Positions 1 through 4,386 of a DNA stretch of 5,475 nucleotides are shown one piece after another. The notes beneath the pieces were generated by a model, which worked only from the letters and a program-made list of their open reading frames with translations, did no database searches and was not told where the DNA came from. The stretch comes from Segatella salivae DSM 15606. Lineage in GTDB: Bacteria; Bacteroidota; Bacteroidia; Bacteroidales; Bacteroidaceae. The position numbers and the translations under genes are program-made. Within the stretch, counting starts at the first letter, position 1; the number at the start of each line of letters is the position of its first letter. The stretch is from positions 318,876 to 324,350 of the forward strand of contig NZ_GL629647.1 of the NCBI RefSeq assembly GCF_000185845.1. Reading direction: 5' to 3'.

Positions 1-14
1 CTCTTGATAGTAAT

Positions 15-70
15 AGGTTACGATTTAGTTAGTTATCTACTGCATTATCCTTCTGCGCGTTGCGTAACCT
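15..70 (-). promoter_or_regulatory. Leader of an off-window gene: inverted repeat with a two-codon ORF
   Basis: This lies directly downstream of the minus-strand promoter box. AGGTTACG (15-22) and CGTAACCT (63-70) form a perfect 8-bp inverted repeat with a 40-base spacer. Inside the spacer the only minus-strand ATG opens a two-codon ORF (45 to 37, ATG CAG TAG), with AGAAGG three bases before the ATG. A minimal ORF inside a leader that can fold suggests attenuation or ribosome-stalling control. The tetQ-rteA-rteB operon of CTnDOT is known to use a leader of about 130 nt with a very short leader peptide. Whether this is that leader cannot be told, because the downstream gene is absent. Confidence 0.35.
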
Positions 71-89
71 TCAAAGAACTCTTCGTATG

Positions 90-97
90 CAAAAGTA
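90..97 (-). promoter_or_regulatory. Bacteroides-type -7 promoter box, leftward
   Basis: Read on the minus strand, this is TACTTTTG, an exact match to the Bacteroides -7 consensus TAnnTTTG. It lies in an AT-rich stretch (98-125). No clear TTTG -33 box is visible about 20 bases upstream, so the match rests on the -7 element and context. Transcription would start near 83-85 and run off the left edge, so the gene it drives is outside the window. Confidence 0.5.
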
Positions 98-168
98 GCT
101 ATTTAATTCGAGATTTTGATATAAACTCCCGTTTTTTATCCCCTCATTCATAAGAATTTTCCGTAAAA

Positions 169-234
169 GCGGTATTGTCCGTCGGCACACCATTGCCCAA
201 AACGAGTTTGGAACAAACGTGTGCCGACTACCGC
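169..234. repeat. Two-step inverted repeat (hairpin A)
   Basis: GTCGGCACAC (181-190) pairs perfectly with GTGTGCCGAC (219-228). The helix continues outward with GCGGTA (169-174) and TACCGC (229-234), separated on the left by a six-base bulge (175-180). Inside, CCAAA (197-201) pairs with TTTGG (207-211) around a five-base loop. This gives about 21 base pairs in all. No coding ORF of quality covers it. It is followed after 11 bases by hairpin B, and the two may form one structured transcript or DNA element. Confidence 0.7.
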
Positions 235-245
235 ATAGCTGGAGA

Positions 246-301
246 AAAGGGCATTGCCTCACGCCTAAACGATGTTTAGACAGATGAAGCAATGCCCCTT
301 T
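246..301. terminator. Long hairpin with T-rich flanks, possible two-way terminator (hairpin B)
   Basis: GGGCATTGC (249-257) pairs with GCAATGCCC (289-297). AAA (246-248) and TTT (299-301) can extend it past one bulged C. Inside, TCA (259-261) pairs with TGA (285-287) and CTAAAC (265-270) with GTTTAG (274-279). On the plus strand the stem is followed by CTTTCTTTT, and on the minus strand by CCCTTTTCTCC, so it could stop transcripts in either direction. With hairpin A upstream it could be the 3' end of a small plus-strand RNA of roughly 140 nt. No convincing promoter was found for that. Confidence 0.45.
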
Positions 302-396
302 CTTTTGCGCCTATGCCAAGAGGTGCTTTTACGGGTTTTCAAATGATTTTTCTTTTTTCGCTGTCTCTTTTGCCGGAAGCGGAAAGTGAATGCAGA

Positions 397-438
397 GTGT
401 GTCAGCCTGCCCCATGAATGAAACAGGCGCCCACACAC
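397..438. repeat. Inverted repeat (hairpin C)
   Basis: GTGTGT (397-402) pairs with ACACAC (433-438), and GCCTG (405-409) with CAGGC (424-428). The helix is interrupted, with a 14-base loop. It is not followed by a T run in either direction, so a terminator role is unlikely. It is one member of the series of fold-backs that fills 169-946. Confidence 0.5.
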
Positions 439-445
439 AGCCGGA

Positions 446-529
446 CAAACCGGGAAGAATGATTGTTGCCACCCGGCTGAACAAGTTCCGTCGGATCGGA
501 AACAATCATACTTCCTTTGTTGTGGTTTG
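446..529. repeat. Long inverted repeat (hairpin D)
   Basis: GGAAG-A-ATGATTGTT (453-467) is the inverse of AACAATCAT-A-CTTCC (501-515), giving 14 pairs around one A/A mismatch. CAAACC (446-451) and GGTTTG (524-529) extend it past unequal bulges. The 33-base loop contains a small GAAC-AA-GTTC hairpin (479-488). The perfect stretches are too long to be chance. It stands 40 bases left of the giant palindrome. Confidence 0.65.
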
Positions 530-568
530 CCCTTTTCACGCTTCCGGTGATGTCTTTTTCCTTTTGGT

Positions 569-946
569 GATTCTTTTTTTTACGGATTTTCCCCTGAAGT
601 TTTTTTCTACACAATCTGCCTCTGTTTTCGTTTACCTCCATTTTGCGCCTTTCAGTAAGCCGCATCAGTCAGTCATTTTCGTTCTGGGCGCAAAGGTAAT
701 TCCGGGATTGGACGGGAAAGCAAGGTCAAGCCTCCTGTTTTCGGTAAAAATCTCCAGCCCTGCGGGTAGTATTTTGACCGAAAAACCTTGCATTCCCTAA
801 TCCCTACCTTTTCAAGCACCCGAAACGAAAACGACCGATGCGACAGAAAGACGCATAAAAAAAATGTCGGATAAACGAGAGGCAGATAAGATAGTTTGAA
901 ACTCAACTCCCTCAGCTCTTGAATCCGCATTAAAAACAAAAAAATC
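569..946. repeat. Giant imperfect palindrome, ~380 bases
   Basis: The left arm (569-757) and right arm (764-946) can pair step by step around a centre near 762. From inside out: CCC/GGG (758-760, 764-766); 747-751/771-775; 738-745/777-784; 720-726/785-791; 714-718/793-797; 704-709/799-804; 692-698/805-811; 686-688/819-821; 676-683/824-831; 661-666/837-842; 649-653/846-850; 639-644/861-866; 629-634/872-877; 614-623/878-887; 607-609/892-894; 598-602/899-903; 594-597/912-915; 583-588/922-927; and GATT/AATC (569-572/943-946) beyond a T-rich versus A-rich stretch. Paired segments keep the same order throughout, separated by bulges. It ends 15 bases before the start codon at 962. Candidate explanations are a structured leader RNA, an inverted duplication, a MITE-like remnant, or a DNA fold-back acting while single-stranded. 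Confidence 0.8.
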
Positions 947-961
947 AAAAACAGCGAAGAT

Positions 962-1177
962 ATGACGGCAACGGCAAATTTCAGACAAATGGCGCAACAC
1001 ATCGGGTTGGCGATATGCGGCTTGATGATGCGCACCGCCTTCGGGGTGTTCGGCATCCTTTGGGGCATCATCAGAGAGATTGTAAACGGAGTGTTCCGAG
1101 TGGCGATAGGTGTAATCGTGGCTATCCTTTCCACCATTGCCTTCTTTGGCTTCATCCTTTGGTTATTCACCCTTTAA
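962..1177 (+). CDS. Small two-helix membrane protein, first gene of the accessory operon
   Basis: This 71-residue protein is mostly hydrophobic. Two membrane-spanning segments are visible at about residues 14-36 and 46-70, separated by a short polar stretch (IREIVNG, 37-43). The N-terminus (MTATANFRQMAQH) is short and polar. There is no cleavable signal sequence. I do not recognise a named family; proteins of this kind are found as hypothetical genes in Bacteroidales conjugative elements. The start at 962 follows an A-rich stretch (931-960) typical of Bacteroidota translation starts. The gene lies 15 bases beyond the giant palindrome and 11 bases before the next gene, so it probably heads the plus-strand operon. 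Two-helix proteins of this size include holins, small inhibitors and stabilisers, but nothing in the sequence selects one. Confidence 0.7.
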   Translation: MTATANFRQMAQHIGLAICGLMMRTAFGVFGILWGIIREIVNGVFRVAIGVIVAILSTIAFFGFILWLFTL

Positions 1178-1188
1178 CCCTTACCGAC

Positions 1189-1410
1189 ATGGCAAAAAGA
1201 AACAGCAAGACGGCAGCGCAGCAGTGCAGATATTACGAGGTGGACAACATCTTCGTGTATATGGTGGAAACGTACATCAACGGCAATTTTGAAACTTTCC
1301 GAAGATTGTACCACGAACTGAACAAGGACGCACGGAGGGATTTCATGGACTTCCTTCTCAGCGAGGTAGAGCCGACCTATTGGAGAGAGATACTGAAACA
1401 GATAATCTAA
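1189..1410 (+). CDS. Conserved-type 73-residue hypothetical protein
   Basis: The protein runs from MAKRNSKTAAQQ to EILKQII. It has a basic N-terminus, then an acidic, aromatic-rich, probably all-helical body (FVYMVETYINGNFETFRRLYHEL, then ARRDFMDFLLSEV). No catalytic or metal-binding motif is seen and I do not recognise the family. The reading frame stays open upstream to an ATG at 1015, but that extension is an arginine- and histidine-rich shadow of the membrane-protein gene. The start at 1189 leaves an 11-base gap after the preceding stop codon and is preferred. The pcfK-like gene follows 13 bases after the stop, which fits co-transcription. The small, charged, helical form would suit a protein-binding role, but that is inference only. 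Confidence 0.7.
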   Translation: MAKRNSKTAAQQCRYYEVDNIFVYMVETYINGNFETFRRLYHELNKDARRDFMDFLLSEVEPTYWREILKQII

Positions 1411-1423
1411 AAATGACAGCGAT

Positions 1424-1840
1424 ATGAAAGGAACAGACCATTTCAAGAGAACGATATATATGTACTTGGAACAGCGTGCGGAGGAAGATGCGCTATTTGC
1501 AAAGAAGTACCGCAACCCTGCCAAGAACATGGACGAGTGCGTGACCCACATTCTGAACTATGTGCAGAAAAGCGGTTGCAACGGTTTCACGGACGGAGAG
1601 ATATTCGGGCAAGCCATCCACTACTATGAGGAAAACGAGATAGAGGTGGGCAAACCGATGGACTGCCAAGTGGTTGTGAACCACGTTGTGAAACTCACGG
1701 CAGAGGAAAAGGCGGAGGCACGTCAGAACGCTGTCCGCAAATACCAAGAGGAGGAACTCCGCAAGTTGCAGAACCGCCACAGACCGTCAGCGAGAAAAGA
1801 AAACCAACCCCAACCCTCATTATTTGATTTAGGCTTATGA
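1424..1840 (+). CDS. PcfK-like family protein
   Basis: This 138-residue protein resembles the PcfK-like family (Pfam PF14058), named after a gene of the enterococcal pheromone plasmid pCF10 and common in Bacteroidales conjugative elements. Recognisable parts are the N-terminal MKGTDHFKRTIYMYLEQRA segment, the FAKKYRNPAKNMDECVTHIL stretch, the FTDGEIFGQAIHYYEE segment (about residues 46-60), and a long charged helix after VVNHVVKLTAEEKAEA that ends in the short PSLFDLGL tail. That tail resembles a terminal QxSLFDL peptide such as sliding-clamp-binding motifs (consensus QxxL/MF), which is a speculative reading. The stop codon overlaps the pcfJ start as ATGA, so the two genes are translationally coupled. 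The family has no established biochemical function. The family call is from memory of its sequence features. Confidence 0.75.
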   Translation: MKGTDHFKRTIYMYLEQRAEEDALFAKKYRNPAKNMDECVTHILNYVQKSGCNGFTDGEIFGQAIHYYEENEIEVGKPMDCQVVVNHVVKLTAEEKAEARQNAVRKYQEEELRKLQNRHRPSARKENQPQPSLFDLGL

Positions 1841-3168
1841 AACCGAAGACCAAGATACAGAAAGAGGTGGCAAGACTTTCCGCCAACCTTCGCCCCATAT
1901 CAGCGACACAAATAGATTGGGCATACCGCCACTGCGTTGAGCATATCGGCTACCGCACCAAGAAAGGGAACATCACCTGTTCCGACTGCGGTCACGAGTG
2001 GCACAGCGACAGCGGACTATGCGACACCCTTGAAGGCTGCACCTGCCCCAAATGCCATGCCGAACTCAAAGTGCAGGACACACGCAGACGCATCTACAAG
2101 GAAACGCAGAATTTCAGCGTGATAACCACCTGCAAAGGGTATCAGGTAATCCGCGTGGCGCAGGTCAGATGCGAGAGCAGGAAAGGCGAACCGATGCGTT
2201 TCTACTGCCACGAGGTCGTGCAGCGTTGGATTTCACCCGACGGCAAGGTTACGGACATGGCGTTGCTCCGTGGCTTCCTTTTCTGCTATTGCGATGTGTG
2301 GGCATTAGGCAGCGATATGGAGGTAAGACCGCACAACAGCCTATACGATGATGTGGTGGCAAGAAGCTGTGCATATCCAAAGATGAGGATATTGCCCCAA
2401 CTCAGACGTAACGGCTTCAAGGGCGATTTCCACGGCATCTCCCCCGTGCGTCTTTTCAAAGCCTTGCTTTCAGACCCAAGAATTGAAACCCTTATGAAAG
2501 GCGGTGAGATTGAGGTCATGAAACACTTTCTTTTCAATACCCGTACTGCCGATGAATGTTGGGCATCATATCTGATTGCCAAGCGTCACAAGTATCAGAT
2601 AGACAACCTCTCAATGTGGTGCGACTATCTGCGTATGCTCAAAAAACTCGGTCAAGACCTCCGTAACCCGAAGAACATCTGTCCCGAAGATTTCATGGCG
2701 GCACACGACAACGCAACCCGAAAAATTGAAGCCATACACGAGAAGGAAAGAGCCGCAGAGCAACGCCGTTGGGAGATTGAAAGGCGTGAGCGTGAGCAAC
2801 AGCGACAACTCCAACGAAAGAAAGATGCGGAGGATTTCATCGCCAACAAATCCAAATTCTTCGGCTTGGTAATCACGGACGAGGAAATAATCGTCAAGGT
2901 GCTTGAAAGCATAGACGAGTATTACAACGAGGGCAAGACGCAGGGCATCTGCGTGTTTGGCAGTGGATACTACAAGAAAGCCGACACCCTCATACTATCG
3001 GCAAGGATTGGCGATGAGATTATTGAAACCGTAGAGGTGGACTTGCGAACCCTCGAAGTGGTGCAGTGCCACGGCAAGCACAACCAGGACACCGAATATC
3101 ACGAGCGCATCATAGACCTTGTGAACAAGAACGCCAACCTTATCCGTGAGCGGATGAAAGCGGCATAG
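1837..3168 (+). CDS. PcfJ-like protein with zinc ribbon and coiled coil
   Basis: This is the largest gene here, at 443 residues. Near the N-terminus is a four-cysteine zinc ribbon, C48-x2-C51 and C70-x2-C73, with extra cysteines at 62 and 68. The middle region (about 95-290) is rich in aromatic residues. A strongly charged coiled coil follows (about 293-335, rich in E, R and Q). The C-terminal part (about 336-440) contains GICVFGSGYYKKADTL and a VVQCHGKHN segment, which resemble the C-terminal half of PcfJ-like proteins (Pfam PF14284). The pairing with a pcfK-like gene through an ATGA overlap is the usual arrangement and supports the call. Function is unknown. The zinc ribbon and coiled coil suggest nucleic-acid binding and oligomerisation. 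No helicase, nuclease or polymerase motif is visible. Confidence 0.78.
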   Translation: MKPKTKIQKEVARLSANLRPISATQIDWAYRHCVEHIGYRTKKGNITCSDCGHEWHSDSGLCDTLEGCTCPKCHAELKVQDTRRRIYKETQNFSVITTCKGYQVIRVAQVRCESRKGEPMRFYCHEVVQRWISPDGKVTDMALLRGFLFCYCDVWALGSDMEVRPHNSLYDDVVARSCAYPKMRILPQLRRNGFKGDFHGISPVRLFKALLSDPRIETLMKGGEIEVMKHFLFNTRTADECWASYLIAKRHKYQIDNLSMWCDYLRMLKKLGQDLRNPKNICPEDFMAAHDNATRKIEAIHEKERAAEQRRWEIERREREQQRQLQRKKDAEDFIANKSKFFGLVITDEEIIVKVLESIDEYYNEGKTQGICVFGSGYYKKADTLILSARIGDEIIETVEVDLRTLEVVQCHGKHNQDTEYHERIIDLVNKNANLIRERMKAA

Positions 3169-3192
3169 CATAACCCCTAAAACAACATTGAT

Positions 3193-3450
3193 ATGGAAGT
3201 AAGAATTGAAAGTATGATTTGTGTGTGGGATGATGCAATCCCCACGATGTTCCTTGAATTTGTGAACCTCCTCACTCTCACAACGAGTGAGGGGGAATTG
3301 AGAAAGAGCGTAAAGGAGTTTGCCGAGAAGCACGAACTTGACAAGTTTTTCCTTTACGGCTTCGGCTCACACCATTTCTACCTGCACCAACGCTACACAA
3401 GCAACCCCGAAATGGTGATGAAGAACAGAGTTCTGTCAGTACATTTTTAA
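3193..3450 (+). CDS. Unrecognised 85-residue protein
   Basis: The protein runs from MEVRIESMICVWDD to NRVLSVHF. It alternates short strands with one clear amphipathic helix (SEGELRKSVKEFAEKHEL, about residues 32-49). An aromatic and histidine-rich segment follows (FFLYGFGSHHFYLHQRY, about 52-68). No signal peptide or membrane span is seen. I do not recognise a family. It begins 24 bases after the pcfJ-like stop, behind an A-rich leader (ACAACATTGAT), and ends 19 bases before the DUF3873-like gene, so it is probably part of the same operon. An 11-bp hairpin lies within its coding sequence at 3267-3295. Confidence 0.68.
   Translation: MEVRIESMICVWDDAIPTMFLEFVNLLTLTTSEGELRKSVKEFAEKHELDKFFLYGFGSHHFYLHQRYTSNPEMVMKNRVLSVHF
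3267..3295. repeat. Hairpin inside a coding region
   Basis: CCTCCTCACTC (3267-3277) pairs with GAGTGAGGGGG (3285-3295), counting one T-G pair, around a seven-base loop. It lies inside the 85-residue gene and is not followed by a T run, so it is not a simple terminator. It may affect mRNA folding or may be a coincidence of codon choice. Confidence 0.45.
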
Positions 3451-3469
3451 CCATCTAAAAAGCAACATT

Positions 3470-3703
3470 ATGACAACACGAATGACCATCAACGGAGTAA
3501 GCACCTGCGCGGAAGCAGGTACGGAGAAATACGAGCGTTTCCAATCGGGTATCGGAAGACGCAGGCGGACACTTGTGCAGTACGACTACCGCCACCCCAT
3601 AGACAGAGAATTGTTCTCTTGTGTCAAACCCACGTTGGACGAGTGCCGAGCCGCACGGGACAAGTGGCTGAACGCAAAGAAGGGAAAGGAGGACAGACTA
3701 TGA
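3470..3703 (+). CDS. DUF3873-like small protein
   Basis: This 77-residue protein carries a pattern I associate with the DUF3873 family (Pfam PF12989): MTINGVSTCAEAGTEKYERF near the N-terminus (from residue 5), a GRRRRTLVQYDYRH core, then ELFSCVKPTLDECRAARDKW. The family is restricted largely to Bacteroidota conjugative transposons and its function is unknown. The basic RRRR core could contact nucleic acid, but this is inference. Translation could start at residue 1 (3470) or at the second methionine (3482). The first is chosen because it follows the A-rich leader AAAAAGCAACATT. The stop overlaps the next start as ATGA, so the following gene is probably translated by coupling. Confidence 0.72.
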   Translation: MTTRMTINGVSTCAEAGTEKYERFQSGIGRRRRTLVQYDYRHPIDRELFSCVKPTLDECRAARDKWLNAKKGKEDRL

Positions 3704-3945
3704 ACACGACCTATCAAACGCTGATAGTCAAGTTCAGCGAACCTATCACGGCATTGGACGGTATCTTTGACGATACCGGAGCGTGGGGAACGGACACCCT
3801 CAAGGGGTGGATAGATGATTACGAAAGCACACGTTTCACCGCCACCGACAGCCATACGGCAGTCATCACGAGCGAGTACAATATGGAATGTGTGAAAGAG
3901 TGGCTACAACGGCAGACCCCCATTTCCGAAATGCGAGAATTTTGA
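3700..3945 (+). CDS. Unrecognised acidic 81-residue protein
   Basis: The protein runs from MNTTYQTLIVKF to PISEMREF. It is acidic (for example IFDDTGAW and WIDDYESTRF) and has a predicted strand-helix-strand character with a final helix (MECVKEWLQRQ). It has no signal peptide, membrane segment or known motif, and I do not recognise the family. The ATGA overlap with the DUF3873-like gene fixes the start at 3700. A longer frame reaching back to 3619 only reads the DUF3873-like gene out of frame. A GC-rich hairpin follows the stop codon by seven bases. Its small size, acidity and place in a mobile-element cargo operon would suit a DNA-mimic or inhibitor protein, but nothing specific shows this. 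Confidence 0.68.
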   Translation: MNTTYQTLIVKFSEPITALDGIFDDTGAWGTDTLKGWIDDYESTRFTATDSHTAVITSEYNMECVKEWLQRQTPISEMREF

Positions 3946-3952
3946 ACGGGAT

Positions 3953-3970
3953 GGCGGTGTCCGCACCGCC
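3953..3970. other. GC-rich tetraloop hairpin in an intergenic gap
   Basis: GGCGGTG (3953-3959) pairs perfectly with CACCGCC (3964-3970) around a TCCG loop, which belongs to the UNCG class of stable RNA tetraloops. It sits seven bases after a stop codon and 28 bases before the next start. No T run follows, so it probably acts as an mRNA stabiliser or processing barrier rather than a terminator. Confidence 0.6.
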
Positions 3971-3998
3971 AATACTTAAAACCCTAAAAACAAAAGAT

Positions 3999-4307
3999 AT
4001 GATAGCCAAGACGATATTACAGCAGATAGGCGGAAAACGCTTCACCGCCATGACAGGTAGCCGTGATTTCATAGATATGGGCAACGGCTTACGGATGAGC
4101 CTTGCAAGGAACAAAACAAGTGCCAACCGCCTTGACATCATCTATGACGAAGGGGCAGACCTCTACAATATGCGCTTCTACCGCAGGACGTTCAGCAAAA
4201 AGACCTTTGAGTGCAAGACAAAGGACATTGCCGTACACGAGGGTATCTATTTTGATATGCTGGAGGAAATGTTCACGATGGTGACGGGACTTTACACACG
4301 CTTTTGA
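3999..4307 (+). CDS. Conserved-type 102-residue hypothetical protein
   Basis: The protein runs from MIAKTILQQIGGKRF to VTGLYTRF. It begins with a helix, continues through a polar middle containing RMSLARNKTSANRLDIIYDEG (about residues 32-52), then a basic aromatic stretch (YNMRFYRRTFSKKTFECKTKD, about 56-76). It ends with a hydrophobic helix-like tail (YFDMLEEMFTMVTGLYTRF). There is no signal peptide or clear membrane span. It looks like the small hypothetical proteins repeatedly found in Bacteroidales conjugative elements and phage-like regions, but I cannot name a family. The start at 3999 follows an A-rich leader (AAAACAAAAGAT). A longer frame from 3888 would overlap the preceding gene and is rejected. 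It is the last plus-strand gene and is followed by hairpins. Confidence 0.72.
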   Translation: MIAKTILQQIGGKRFTAMTGSRDFIDMGNGLRMSLARNKTSANRLDIIYDEGADLYNMRFYRRTFSKKTFECKTKDIAVHEGIYFDMLEEMFTMVTGLYTRF

Positions 4308-4313
4308 GTGGCG

Positions 4314-4341
4314 GGGCGGCGAGAGCCGCCCTACTTTCTTT
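4314..4341 (+). terminator. GAGA-loop hairpin after the last accessory gene, possible weak terminator
   Basis: GGGCGGC (4314-4320) pairs perfectly with GCCGCCC (4325-4331) around GAGA, a GNRA-class tetraloop. It starts seven bases after the stop codon and is followed by the T-rich but interrupted tract CTACTTTCTTT. It could end the plus-strand operon, though the broken T run makes it a weak intrinsic terminator. It could instead protect the 3' end of the mRNA. Confidence 0.5.
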
Positions 4342-4372
4342 CAGTGAGCATGATGGCGGACAAAGAAAGTAG
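4331..4372. repeat. 11-bp inverted repeat with adjacent direct repeat
   Basis: CTACTTTCTTT (4331-4341) and AAAGAAAGTAG (4362-4372) are perfect inverse copies around a 20-base loop. CAAAGAAA also occurs twice with a 12-base period (4361-4368 and 4373-4380), and CAAAG (4373-4377) can pair with CTTTG (4382-4386). The left arm shares base 4331 with the GAGA-loop hairpin, so both may stack. Confidence 0.55.
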
Positions 4373-4386
4373 CAAAGAAACCTTTG

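Noticed and set aside
71..292. 73-codon minus-strand open frame
   Set aside because: It runs through hairpins A and B and overlaps the promoter box. Its translation has no protein-like pattern, and the inverted repeats explain the sequence better.
402..665. 87-codon minus-strand open frame, lysine- and arginine-rich
   Set aside because: It coincides with the left arm of the palindrome and hairpins C and D, and its composition follows the A-rich strand. It is kept only as part of the inverted-leader idea.
390..800. 136-codon plus-strand open frame
   Set aside because: It spans hairpins C and D and the left arm of the giant palindrome. The phenylalanine- and serine-rich product reflects T-rich DNA and has no recognisable domain.
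673..1170. 165-codon minus-strand open frame
   Set aside because: It is antisense to the right arm of the palindrome and to the small membrane-protein gene, with no family resemblance.
1015..1188. N-terminal extension of the 73-residue gene to an upstream ATG
   Set aside because: The extension is an out-of-frame reading of the membrane-protein gene (R/H-rich). The start at 1189 gives normal operon spacing.
3619..3699. Upstream extension of the 81-residue gene
   Set aside because: It would read the DUF3873-like gene out of frame. The ATGA overlap at 3700 is a better start.
3888..3998. Upstream extension of the 102-residue gene
   Set aside because: It would overlap the preceding gene and cross the TCCG hairpin. 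The ATG at 3999 has an A-rich leader and gives a clean product.
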